Of a stretch of 23,666 nucleotides of DNA, positions 8,971 to 16,692 are shown in pieces. The notes beneath the pieces were generated by a model. The model was not told the DNA's origin. It saw only the letters and a list, made by a program, of their open reading frames with translations, and did no database searches. Origin of the DNA: Amoeboradix gromovi (Eukaryota; Sanchytriomycota; Sanchytriomycetes; Sanchytriales; Sanchytriaceae); assembly GCA_018985225.1 (NCBI GenBank), contig JADGIF010000069.1, positions 1 to 23,666 on the forward strand, read 5' to 3'. Numbering within the stretch: the first letter of the stretch is position 1; each line of letters begins with the position of its first letter. A program made the translations under genes and the position numbers.

Positions 8971-8989
8971 TTTTTATATCTGGTGTCCC
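8971..8989 (+). repeat. Conserved terminal tail of mini-gene repeat, copy 2
   Basis: tttttatatctggtgtccc follows the TAG of the complete mini-gene and differs from copy 1 by one base. Sequence similarity to other copies stops here, 26 bp before the NAP start codon. Confidence 0.75.
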
Positions 8990-9015
8990 ATTAATTTGAT
9001 TACTGATAACGTAAC

Positions 9016-9801
9016 ATGGAGTCGGACGATTGCGCTTTGGATCCAATGGAGGTCGAACTTCAAATATTAAATTATGCTTATCAAAAGCACTATGAAGCAT
9101 TCCAAAAGCAGCTTATAGTCAAAGAAACGGAATTCCACAAGTCTTTGAATAACTTATGGATTGCAAGGAGTGAGATTTTACAAAAATACGACAAATCCAT
9201 TTGGTATAACTGTTTTTGTAATCACCCAGTGCTTCGCAACTATATAAATGAGGAGGATGAGAAGGTCTTTGCCTTTATTTATGATATTGAACTGTTGTTT
9301 ATACAAGGTGGATTTGAGTTGCATTTCAAATTCAAGCCAAACACTTATCTAAAGGAGTTGCTAGTCATTAAGCAGTACAAGTATATCTCTGACGATGCAG
9401 AAAAAGACGATTCTTTTTTGGACATCACTAAATTGCCCATAGACTTGCCTGCGGTACCAAAATCCGATATACCTGGGGTGCAATTTGAGAACACATTTAC
9501 TACTCCTGTCTCTTGGACTACTAACATACTTACCAAGACAATCAATAAGAAACAGAGAAATAAGCACACAAACCAAGTCAGGGTGTTGACTACTGAGATA
9601 GTTCTGGACTCCTTTTTCCATTATTTTGAAGATCATGGCAAGTCTTCCCGAGATCCGGAGCTGTCCCAAATTGATATAGATATTGCGGATGCTATCAAAG
9701 ATGACGTCATCCCTAATTTATACATCTGGTATGTAGGTGACAATCTAGATGGAAATGATTTATTAACTAGCTCTATGGATCAACTCGATATCAATAACTA
9801 A
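9016..9801 (+). CDS. Nucleosome assembly protein family histone chaperone (NAP1/SET-like)
   Basis: This 261-residue protein matches the NAP fold in order. An N-terminal long dimerisation helix (about residues 12-60) is followed by IWYNCFCNHPVLRNYI (the family's FWxxxLxNHPxLxxxI), DEKVFAFIYDIELLF, GFELHFKFKPNTYLKE, then the basic KKQRNKHTNQVRVLTTE, DSFFHYF and a final DAIKDDVIPNLYIWYVGD. NAP proteins bind H2A-H2B and shuttle histones for chromatin assembly. NAP1 itself is usually over 350 residues with an acidic tail; here the tail is short and only mildly acidic, so assignment to NAP1 versus SET is open. Its last 4 bp overlap the end of the convergent WDR59 gene. Confidence 0.92.
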   Translation: MESDDCALDPMEVELQILNYAYQKHYEAFQKQLIVKETEFHKSLNNLWIARSEILQKYDKSIWYNCFCNHPVLRNYINEEDEKVFAFIYDIELLFIQGGFELHFKFKPNTYLKELLVIKQYKYISDDAEKDDSFLDITKLPIDLPAVPKSDIPGVQFENTFTTPVSWTTNILTKTINKKQRNKHTNQVRVLTTEIVLDSFFHYFEDHGKSSRDPELSQIDIDIADAIKDDVIPNLYIWYVGDNLDGNDLLTSSMDQLDINN

Positions 9802-12095
9802 AATAAACAGTTGCATCCACAACCACTTGCGCAAACAGATCTTGTCTTGAACCATTCAAATATATGCTCCACATGCCCGCCATGCTTGCACTTACTGCAG
9901 AAGTAAGCCAGAGTAGTTGTCGGGTTTTGACAAATGGCGCATAATGTGGTGTACGTGTCGCATGATTTGCATCTCTTAGTATTGGATACAGTGTTACAAA
10001 AATGACAACTTGAAGATAGAAAACATGTAAACGGCACTGGATCCCTGGCCAAGTTTATGATACTTGCAAATTCCTGTTTCTTACAATTCATCTCAAATTT
10101 GTTCAGCAGTTGGACAAAGCGCAGGACAAGAGGATTTATAACAGATAGCAACGGTAACGCCTTACCGTTTATTACCCTATTGGACGTGGGAGGACTGCTT
10201 ATCCGTTTTAAATAATTTAGTTTCTTGGATACACTATTTGGAGCCGATTTTGGGATTCTAATTGTGCTGACTTTGGACTGCCTAGAGAGTAGATCTATCC
10301 CTCCAGCTAATAGCGCTGCTAGTAATATGTCGTCTTTTTGCACTATCCGATAGACGCTTTGCTGCAATAGAGAAAACAATGCGTTTTGGCAGAAATGGCG
10401 CTCAATCAGTTTGGATGCTGATTTAAAGCTGTTCCATATAAATAGCGACATCGGGTTATTCATCTTCTTGACTATATCAGAATTTTCTAAATAATAAGAG
10501 TTGAAATTGTTGACATTAAAGTTCAATGACTTCAATAGAGTACTAGGCAACAATCCGGGTATGTCATCAATTAAAGTGATGTTCATTGTAAAATTGTTAC
10601 CTATATTTACTAGTTTTGGAGACTCTTTAAGGTATTTAAATGCAACTTGTTTAAACTGTTTAAACATCTCAAAAGATCTCGGATGTGATTGTAGCCCAAT
10701 TCTAAATACAGACGAGGTCTTCTCCATAGGCTTTTCTAAATATATAGGACTGAAGAATACAGCCAACCCGCGTGGTGAGAATGCTACTCCGCACAAACAA
10801 GGAAATGGTACGTTTTCTGAAGACATCTCTTTTTCATCTTCAATAACCACAGATTCTTCATGCTCTTTTAACCTTCTCGAAGGATATTGTCCTACATATT
10901 CAATAATTTCTCTCATACATCTTTTACCTCGAAGATAAAACGATTTGCCAATCTGAATTAAATCCTGCTGTAAATCACCAAATTTCTGGTTCTCCACAAA
11001 CGGCTGAATTGGTGCCGTTTTTGGGTAACCTTGATGAATTTTAAATTTAACTTTCACCAGAAATGAATTATTGGCTGTTATTTCAAATATAAATACGTTA
11101 GTACTGAAGTCTAACAGTATGACATGCATGTTCTTCATGCAGGTACATGCATTTACCTCATCAGTCAATGTAGCGATTGTAGAATTAAAAGTCTTAATTC
11201 TTGGATTTGATTTCAACAATGTTCTTGATTGCACCGATTGAGGAATAGTAGATATTTCAATGTGCCTATCATCCGTGGTAGATATGATTGTATTGGAATA
11301 CGCGTTATATTGAGCATCGACCATTAGACTGTCTGTTGGATAAAAATCTTCAAGAAACTTGGAACCTTTATAAATAGCAACACAGGATCTATCCATAAGA
11401 GGGACACTTAGTACATAGTCTGGATGAGGTATCAATTTGTAGCATTCTGCGTCTATTGAGCTGACAATCTCAAATTTGCTGTTTATGCGTAGTATTGAAT
11501 CAAAAGAACCAATTAATAAATCATCGCTCTGCCACGCTATATCCTGAATACCATGTTTCGAGTATTTGAAAATGGGCCTCTGCAAATGCCGGGAATCATA
11601 TAAAATAATGCCCTTCAAGGTAGAAATTGCCAAAAGATCATTATGAAAAATAATGTTTGTGCCTTGATGATCCAACGTTCTGACAGTTGTCATTGAGTCA
11701 CTTTTATAATCATACAACCAGAAATTACGGCCTACACCACTCAGAACAGAATTGTGCCATTCCACTTTACTACTTGCGATTCTCAACACCCTTTCCTTAT
11801 AGTCGCTGTCGAAAACAACAACAGATTTCTTTAGCGATACTGCCACTTGTAAATTCTCATTTACACTTAAATGAACTGGAAAATCGATATCCCAGTACAC
11901 TTTATTGTGATTAAACGTTTCCATATCTATTCTACCAAGACCGTTTTCCGTAGCATAGTAAATACTGTTTTTTAATACATATAGATTAGAAGTAAATGGA
12001 CAAGGATACCGGATCATAATAAATTCTACAAGGTTTGAAAAATAATCAAAATTCATTGCACCTGTAGCAAGTACAGTAATTTTATCATTCCTCAT
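9798..12095 (-). CDS. WDR59: GATOR2/SEA complex subunit WDR59 (Mtc5/Sea3)
   Basis: A 765-residue protein with three parts. The N-terminal ~300 residues are divergent WD40-like strands (LYDSRHLQRPIF, VVVFDSD). A central RWD domain contains HQGYPKTAPIQPFV and LRGKRCMREIIEYV. The C-terminal ~75 residues form a cysteine-rich RING-like module ending CKHGGHVEHIFEWFKTR and CASGCGCNCLF, which closely follows human WDR59 (CGHGGHTSHMMEWF, CPTGCGCHC). GATOR2 acts at the vacuole/lysosome upstream of TORC1 in amino-acid signalling. It is shorter than human WDR59 (974), chiefly in linkers. WD repeats are so worn that the propeller is seen mainly by position. Its promoter side contains a Fanzor relic ending about 12 bp upstream of the ATG. 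Confidence 0.9.
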   Translation of the reverse strand: MRNDKITVLATGAMNFDYFSNLVEFIMIRYPCPFTSNLYVLKNSIYYATENGLGRIDMETFNHNKVYWDIDFPVHLSVNENLQVAVSLKKSVVVFDSDYKERVLRIASSKVEWHNSVLSGVGRNFWLYDYKSDSMTTVRTLDHQGTNIIFHNDLLAISTLKGIILYDSRHLQRPIFKYSKHGIQDIAWQSDDLLIGSFDSILRINSKFEIVSSIDAECYKLIPHPDYVLSVPLMDRSCVAIYKGSKFLEDFYPTDSLMVDAQYNAYSNTIISTTDDRHIEISTIPQSVQSRTLLKSNPRIKTFNSTIATLTDEVNACTCMKNMHVILLDFSTNVFIFEITANNSFLVKVKFKIHQGYPKTAPIQPFVENQKFGDLQQDLIQIGKSFYLRGKRCMREIIEYVGQYPSRRLKEHEESVVIEDEKEMSSENVPFPCLCGVAFSPRGLAVFFSPIYLEKPMEKTSSVFRIGLQSHPRSFEMFKQFKQVAFKYLKESPKLVNIGNNFTMNITLIDDIPGLLPSTLLKSLNFNVNNFNSYYLENSDIVKKMNNPMSLFIWNSFKSASKLIERHFCQNALFSLLQQSVYRIVQKDDILLAALLAGGIDLLSRQSKVSTIRIPKSAPNSVSKKLNYLKRISSPPTSNRVINGKALPLLSVINPLVLRFVQLLNKFEMNCKKQEFASIINLARDPVPFTCFLSSSCHFCNTVSNTKRCKSCDTYTTLCAICQNPTTTLAYFCSKCKHGGHVEHIFEWFKTRSVCASGCGCNCLF

Positions 12096-12106
12096 TTGCG
12101 CCTCAC

Positions 12107-12205
12107 TTAAAGTACTTTTTGATTAAAAAGCAAAATTTTCCACAGAGAAACTGATAAGTCAGTCGATATGTTACACTGGATGCTCACGCTTTCATTAGTA
12201 TGAAT
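12107..12205 (-). pseudogene. 3' terminal fragment of Fanzor-family repeat, relic C
   Basis: On the minus strand this reads ESVSIQCN and then LSVSLWKILLF to a TAA. Relic A has ESVSNQCN at the matching place and relic B has FSVSLKHWIF. At the DNA level copies share GTTACAYTG and GCTYACGCTTTCA-like blocks (plus strand) and cagagaaactga with relic B. Only the extreme C-terminal coding end is left, without the zinc ribbon. Confidence 0.55.
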
Positions 12206-12858
12206 CGAGTTGGTAAAGGGACAGATGTGCCAAAGTTATTTTATTGTTCAAACTTTAAATCAAAATATGCAACATCAACTGATTTTATCATTTTAGTTTG
12301 AAATTTTCTTATGATTACTTTGTAGAAACTGCATCAGGACTCAAGTTCTCCGCATAACAGTATACAAGATTTGCGTTCAAACCCAGTAAAGATCCAAGAA
12401 AATAATTTATTGTTGTTGCGTATCAATCGAAAAAGCAGTTAAAAGAACCTTAGTGCTCAACTCGCAAATGTTTTCTTCATTGCTGTTTTGTCTTTGACTA
12501 ATAATCTTTGAAAAGTAATTATCATTTCCTGCTCTAACAGAATTTGTATTTAGTTTATTCTCTTTCTTTTATGTGCAGCCTTTAAAATCCATAGTTCTGC
12601 AAGGACATTTGCGAATTATACATGAAAAACCCTTCTCTTAATAATAAATCAATCAATTCTTTTTCTCCTCTAAGGCTAGAGGTTTTAGAGAAAAGATAAT
12701 TTACTAAGATACCTCATTATAATCCACGAGGTACTCTAAGTATGCTTGTTACAATTATACAATTGGTGATGCAATCTTAGATTAATCTCAAATCGAGTCT
12801 GGGATGAATGAGATTAGACTAATCTAGTACAAGTGGGGTTAATCTGAATAATCAAGAT
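12206..12858. other. Intergenic region, no gene seen
   Basis: About 650 AT-rich bases hold no supportable ORF. Two small inverted repeats are visible: CCTCTA-AGGC-TAGAGG at 12667-12682 and AGATTAGACTAATCT, a near-perfect palindrome with a one-base centre, at 12811-12825. I assign no function to either. Confidence 0.5.
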
Positions 12859-13043
12859 GGGACACCAAATAGAAAAACTAGACCAAGTCGTTTTTGAAGT
12901 AGGTATTTCATAAGAAGGAAATACTATTATTAATAAAAGTCCTTCTTTCATCAATGTCATCGGTGTCATTCCTCTCTTTAAAACAAAACGAGATGACCCA
13001 CTCTCTCTTTCAAATAAGGTCTCGAGTGTAAGCAAAAGGTGCA
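12859..13043 (-). pseudogene. Decayed mini-gene copy 3 with its tail
   Basis: The minus strand begins with TGCACCTTTTGCTTA (CTFCL), identical to the complete gene, and ends with a TTTATTAATAATAGTATTTCCT-type block, TAG and the conserved tail (12859-12877). Between them are frameshifts and an in-frame TAA, so no protein can be made. Everything 5' of the CTFC codons is missing. Confidence 0.75.
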
Positions 13044-13117
13044 ATCAATAAGATCAATTTATCTTAATTTACTACTGGTTAATACACACTTGAAATAATG
13101 ATTCAAACTGCTTCAGA

Positions 13118-13145
13118 TTGGTCTAGTCTTTATATTTGATGTCCC
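13118..13145 (+). repeat. Isolated terminal tail of mini-gene repeat, copy 4
   Basis: ttggtctagtctttatatttgatgtccc matches the last codons, TAG and tail of the other copies. It lies 75 bp from copy 3 in opposite orientation, with no coding remnant visible upstream. Confidence 0.65.
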
Positions 13146-13222
13146 ACATGTATTAATCTTAAAAAAGCACTCCTTTGAAGCTCCGACTTTCATCTTTCCT
13201 TGTGCTTCAAACAAGACAGTAA

Positions 13223-14755
13223 CTAATTGCTGTTAGATGTGCTCGAACCAAACGAAGATGGCGAACGTGGCTTATAATTTATCCCGATTTCTCCTTGACT
13301 TGTACTTCTCATAAAGTCTTCTCCCGATTCGTGAACTGAGCTTGTAACTAATATCTGACCAACTGAGACACTAGTGCTTGTTGTAATGTTCAGATCCGCG
13401 GACGAAAATGTGTTTACATTGTCTTCATTGTTTGAATCCAGTGGTATCTTCATGTTCGTAAGCATTTGCGAAAAACTGGGCAACTCTAAATATTCACCAA
13501 CACTTCCAAGTGGAACCATCTCACCATGTGTTTCTGTCATAGACAGATCGCTGATAGGAGAGTCCAAAAGGTTTTTAGTTGACGGAAGAACCGGATCAAT
13601 ACTCACATTATTAATTGGAGGTGTTTTGTCAGTCATAAAACTAACCTTTTTAGATTTAGATGAAGAACTGGATGATTTCTTAAGCATGCTTATATCAGTA
13701 GATGCCATGGTATAACTAGGCTCAGATGTGTCCACCACAAGCTCCTTTGCTATTGGAAGTATAACTCTTTTAGACATTTCATGCTGCACAATAATATACT
13801 GCTCATATATATATTCTTTAAGAGCTCCTTTAAGTATATTATCACAATACATCTCAAACAATGAGTCTGAAGACGATGAAATAGTAGTTGTGTTCTTGCT
13901 AGACGTTTCACTAGGATCACCCATCGCTTTAATAAATGCTTGTTGAACGACCCAGTCTACTACATGACGTTGTGCCAGGTTCTTGAATTCTTGATTTGAA
14001 GATGTTTTCGAGGACTTGGAGGAAAGCGACCAAGGCGGTGAAGTTTGAATTATCTCGGTCTTGTAATTGGTATGTGTTTGAGTCTCAATAACTGCATTTG
14101 CCCGATTAACAGTTTCGGTCATCTTGGGTTGTCTTTCTGGGTACTCCTTTGATTCTTTAGTATAAGCCTTAGGTTCTTCTTCAATAGTTTGTAACTCAGC
14201 ATTAGCGGTTGATTTTTTGAGTGGAGATACAATCTGCACAATTCTTTCTGGCTTTTCTTGGCCGGTTACTACAACATTTCGTGGAGTATTTGCAAAATGA
14301 GAAGGTTTTACAGAAGTGCGTCTAAGAAATATCGGATAATTAGACAATCGAACATTGTAATACTTATTCGGAGGAGCCAATATAGAGGTGGGTTTATCTA
14401 TGTGTTTGTGAGGAGAAATAGAAGTTTTTGAAGGACTAGCAGATCTAATTGGTGATACACTTTTTTTGTCTACGCTTTCCTCAGAGTTTTCGTTTCTTAA
14501 TAAAGTCATGTTGCTTTTCATTTTCCGGGACCGTGAGATTCTAGAGACATCATACTCTCTGATTCCGTGGTCTTCTTTGCGAATTTGATTATTCTCTAAC
14601 GGGATGTTAAAACTTTCCTTGTAAAGCCTCTTTCTTTTCAAAAATTCTCTGTTCATATCTATAAGCTCTGGAAACTCCATAAGCATCAATTCATGCCGTA
14701 CTTTAATGTTTTCTAGTTTTGCTGATATGGCATCCAAACTGAATTCATGTTTCAT
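13223..14755 (-). CDS. Hypothetical Ser-rich, largely disordered protein, 510 residues
   Basis: An intact ORF from the ATG at 14755 to a TAG. Residues ~5-50 form a likely amphipathic or coiled-coil helix (LENIKVRHELMLMEF, MNREFLKRKRLYKESF). Long Ser/Thr/Pro-rich low-complexity stretches follow (SPIRSASPSKTSISP, KKSSSSSSKSKK). A better ordered helical part lies at about 260-340 (AQRHVVDWVVQQAFIKAMG, ILKGALKEYIYEQYIIV). The many SP/TP sites suggest regulation by phosphorylation, which is inference. I do not recognise it; a weak resemblance in layout to centrosomal/ciliary scaffolds was not enough to name it. It is divergent from NDUFS6 over 116 bp. Confidence 0.7.
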   Translation of the reverse strand: MKHEFSLDAISAKLENIKVRHELMLMEFPELIDMNREFLKRKRLYKESFNIPLENNQIRKEDHGIREYDVSRISRSRKMKSNMTLLRNENSEESVDKKSVSPIRSASPSKTSISPHKHIDKPTSILAPPNKYYNVRLSNYPIFLRRTSVKPSHFANTPRNVVVTGQEKPERIVQIVSPLKKSTANAELQTIEEEPKAYTKESKEYPERQPKMTETVNRANAVIETQTHTNYKTEIIQTSPPWSLSSKSSKTSSNQEFKNLAQRHVVDWVVQQAFIKAMGDPSETSSKNTTTISSSSDSLFEMYCDNILKGALKEYIYEQYIIVQHEMSKRVILPIAKELVVDTSEPSYTMASTDISMLKKSSSSSSKSKKVSFMTDKTPPINNVSIDPVLPSTKNLLDSPISDLSMTETHGEMVPLGSVGEYLELPSFSQMLTNMKIPLDSNNEDNVNTFSSADLNITTSTSVSVGQILVTSSVHESGEDFMRSTSQGEIGINYKPRSPSSFGSSTSNSN

Positions 14756-14871
14756 AAGAATTTGTTATTAAAAAATGAAATTAAAGGTAAAAAGATGGTT
14801 TTTGGATACATTTTGACAAATCGGCCGTTCTGATTTACATCGCAATTTCTGGTGTTTGTCCTGAAACAATT
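14756..14871. promoter_or_regulatory. Shared upstream region of two divergent genes
   Basis: The two start codons face away from each other across 116 bp, so promoters for both the Ser-rich protein gene and NDUFS6 must lie here or inside the coding regions. I see no named motif. Confidence 0.5.
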
Positions 14872-15114
14872 ATGATTTCTCGAGTAACTAGGCAATTAAA
14901 ACCTGCTCGATTTCAGCAGCTAAACGTAGACACCCAGCCTCACCCTATTCCTGCTATAAATCTGAAGAAACCTGTAATTGTTGTGCATGGTAGGAAAGCT
15001 ATGTGTGATGGATTGAATACGCATCCTAGAATTTATATGAATTTAGATGGCGGTCAAGGCACCTGCAGCTATTGTGGCAACATATACAAGCAAGACAGTA
15101 AACATCATCATTAA
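14872..15114 (+). CDS. NDUFS6: Mitochondrial complex I zinc-finger subunit, NDUFS6-like (13 kDa)
   Basis: An 80-residue protein with the zinc-binding signature of NDUFS6: Cys45 in AMCDG, His51 in THPRIYMNL, and Cys65/Cys68 in GTCSYCG. The spacing and the HPRIYMNLD-GTCSYCG order match the human subunit (HPKVYINLD, GTCGYCG). This subunit sits at the junction of the matrix arm and is needed late in assembly. The basic, Arg/Gln-rich N-terminus could be a short targeting sequence. It is shorter than human (124), with the reduction before residue 30. Presence of this gene implies that nuclear complex I is retained. It ends 6 bp from the convergent actin-related gene. Confidence 0.9.
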   Translation: MISRVTRQLKPARFQQLNVDTQPHPIPAINLKKPVIVVHGRKAMCDGLNTHPRIYMNLDGGQGTCSYCGNIYKQDSKHHH

Positions 15115-15120
15115 TTTATT

Positions 15121-16266
15121 TTAAAATATTCTTTTATGGATTAAATAAGGATCTTCAGTGTACTCTTCTTTGGATACCCAGAAATGTTTGAAAGTATCCA
15201 GCTGCGATATTATCTGTGCACCTACCCATGAACTGTATAATCTTTCAGGCGGCAAATTCAATTTTAATGTTAAATTTGGTGATTGTTGTAAAGATTGCAC
15301 TCTAGGCATTTGTGCAATCTGAGTCCCAAGTGAAGTAACAGCAGTGTGAGTGTGATACTTTTGCTTGAGATCGTGCAGCAATCTATCACCAGTATTTAGG
15401 AATAACGAACTGCCCCCGCAAATAACGATATTCTCAGCCAACTCACTTCTGATATCTACATCTGCACTTAGAAGCGAGTGCAACAGATGGTCAGTAACAC
15501 TGGGGCAGGTCATTTGCATCAGTTTGGGATCAAATAACACTTCTGGTGCCATAAAGTGTGACATTCCTAAATCAATTATCTGTCCATCCGGAAGTGTATA
15601 TGGTGTCTGCGCTCCAGATGATATATATTCTCTTGTAGATTTAAGAACGTCCTTAACTATCTGACAAGATTTCTTCATATCATTTACAATTAAAAACTCG
15701 CTTGAACTTGTAAATGAGTGACCCTGCTTTCTCAAAAGTAGTTGTAAGTATTCTGTAACCTTTCTCCCACCTAAATCTGTCTGTATTAAAGTGTTGGTCA
15801 GCTTATGACCTTGATACAAGGCCATACAAGAAGTTTTAGCGTGTCCAATATCCAGAACTATCCCAGAAGTCTTTCCAAGACCATACAAGGATAAGATAGG
15901 CTGAGTTACCATAGATATAGCAGGATGATTGTATTGCTCCATAAATACCTGCATTAATTGATCGACATTCTTAGTGCTGTATATAGGAGGAAGCGTATAG
16001 AACAATGGGAATTGATCACTTTGTACAACATGTTTCTCGTATATGTAGTTCCACAGCAGCATCAGCTGTGAATAATTTTCAGTATCGCTGGGATACTCGA
16101 TGCTGAGAATACCTTTGTGTTTATAAGCATTTTGAGAGATGAATTGCTCGCCATGAATTACCCTAGGAAAATAACTATGGCCCACACAGCTTATGCTTAA
16201 ATTAGGCTCGCTTAATCCACTCTTCATATAAAAAGATCCGTGATCAAGTAAAAATGGTGCTTGCAT
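15121..16266 (-). CDS. Divergent actin-related protein, most like Arp1 (centractin)
   Basis: 381 residues with the whole actin fold. Blocks closest to Arp1 are LLLRKQGHSFTSSSEFLIV (human Arp1 LYLRKEGYDFHSSSEFEIV), LPDGQIIDLG, ENIVICGGSSLF, and a C-terminus of the form PPERLYSSWVGAQI, then LDTFKHFWVSKEEYTED. Arp1 forms the short filament of dynactin, the dynein adaptor. The nucleotide loops are altered: loop 1 is DHGSFYMKSG (residues 8-17; actin DNGSGxxKxG) and loop 2 is DIGHAKTS (139-146; actin DSGDGVTH). There is an insertion of about 25 residues near 310-335. It could instead be another Arp of the chromatin or dynactin type. Start codon is an ATG, 48 bp from a divergent gene. Confidence 0.75.
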   Translation of the reverse strand: MQAPFLLDHGSFYMKSGLSEPNLSISCVGHSYFPRVIHGEQFISQNAYKHKGILSIEYPSDTENYSQLMLLWNYIYEKHVVQSDQFPLFYTLPPIYSTKNVDQLMQVFMEQYNHPAISMVTQPILSLYGLGKTSGIVLDIGHAKTSCMALYQGHKLTNTLIQTDLGGRKVTEYLQLLLRKQGHSFTSSSEFLIVNDMKKSCQIVKDVLKSTREYISSGAQTPYTLPDGQIIDLGMSHFMAPEVLFDPKLMQMTCPSVTDHLLHSLLSADVDIRSELAENIVICGGSSLFLNTGDRLLHDLKQKYHTHTAVTSLGTQIAQMPRVQSLQQSPNLTLKLNLPPERLYSSWVGAQIISQLDTFKHFWVSKEEYTEDPYLIHKRIF

Positions 16267-16314
16267 TTTATTAGCAACAGAAAACAGCGGAGTGATTCAA
16301 TATTTTTGTTAAAA

Positions 16315-16620
16315 ATGATTTTACTAATAGGGCAACTGAATCCTCGTCATCGCAGTAAATATATTGGAACAATTGGCATTTTAACAAAACACAATCCAAT
16401 ACACTCGACTGCAGTGTTAAAACACCTTCAACATGTTCTAGTGTTGGACTGTTCAGACTATCCAATTAAGCACTTCAACATGCGAGTACTGGTATATGGA
16501 AAACTTTTTGTGCTTAAAAAGGGTCACGAATTGTTGTTCAGATTAAAAGTGTACCACATTGAACCAAGTCTTGTAAGCCACCACAAAATCCATGAAATTG
16601 GTAAATATTGCTTGAACTAA
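16315..16620 (+). CDS. Small protein with OB-fold-like pattern, possibly Ten1-like
   Basis: 101 residues from the ATG at 16315 to TAA; a TTG further upstream is not a plausible start. The alternating hydrophobic strands (YIGTIGILTK, HVLVLDCSDY, NMRVLVYGKLFVL, ELLFRLKVYHIEP) fit a five-strand OB fold. The order 'GTIGIL ... STAVLKH ... LVLDCS ... VLVYGKL ... RLKVYHIEPS' is similar to Ten1, the small subunit of the telomeric CST complex. The match is by pattern only, without any invariant residue, so other small OB or Sm-like folds are possible. The 48 bp up to the divergent Arp start must hold both promoters. Confidence 0.5.
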   Translation: MILLIGQLNPRHRSKYIGTIGILTKHNPIHSTAVLKHLQHVLVLDCSDYPIKHFNMRVLVYGKLFVLKKGHELLFRLKVYHIEPSLVSHHKIHEIGKYCLN

Positions 16621-16692
16621 GCGCAGTAATCATCTATAACATGTTAAGCACATTGGATTTCGCAGTTAATAATAAATTCTGTTTATTAGTTA

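Noticed and set aside
13223-14755. Naming the Ser-rich protein as a TALPID3-type ciliary scaffold
   Set aside because: The resemblance was only in general layout (coiled-coil start, disordered Ser-rich body); no diagnostic motif could be shown.
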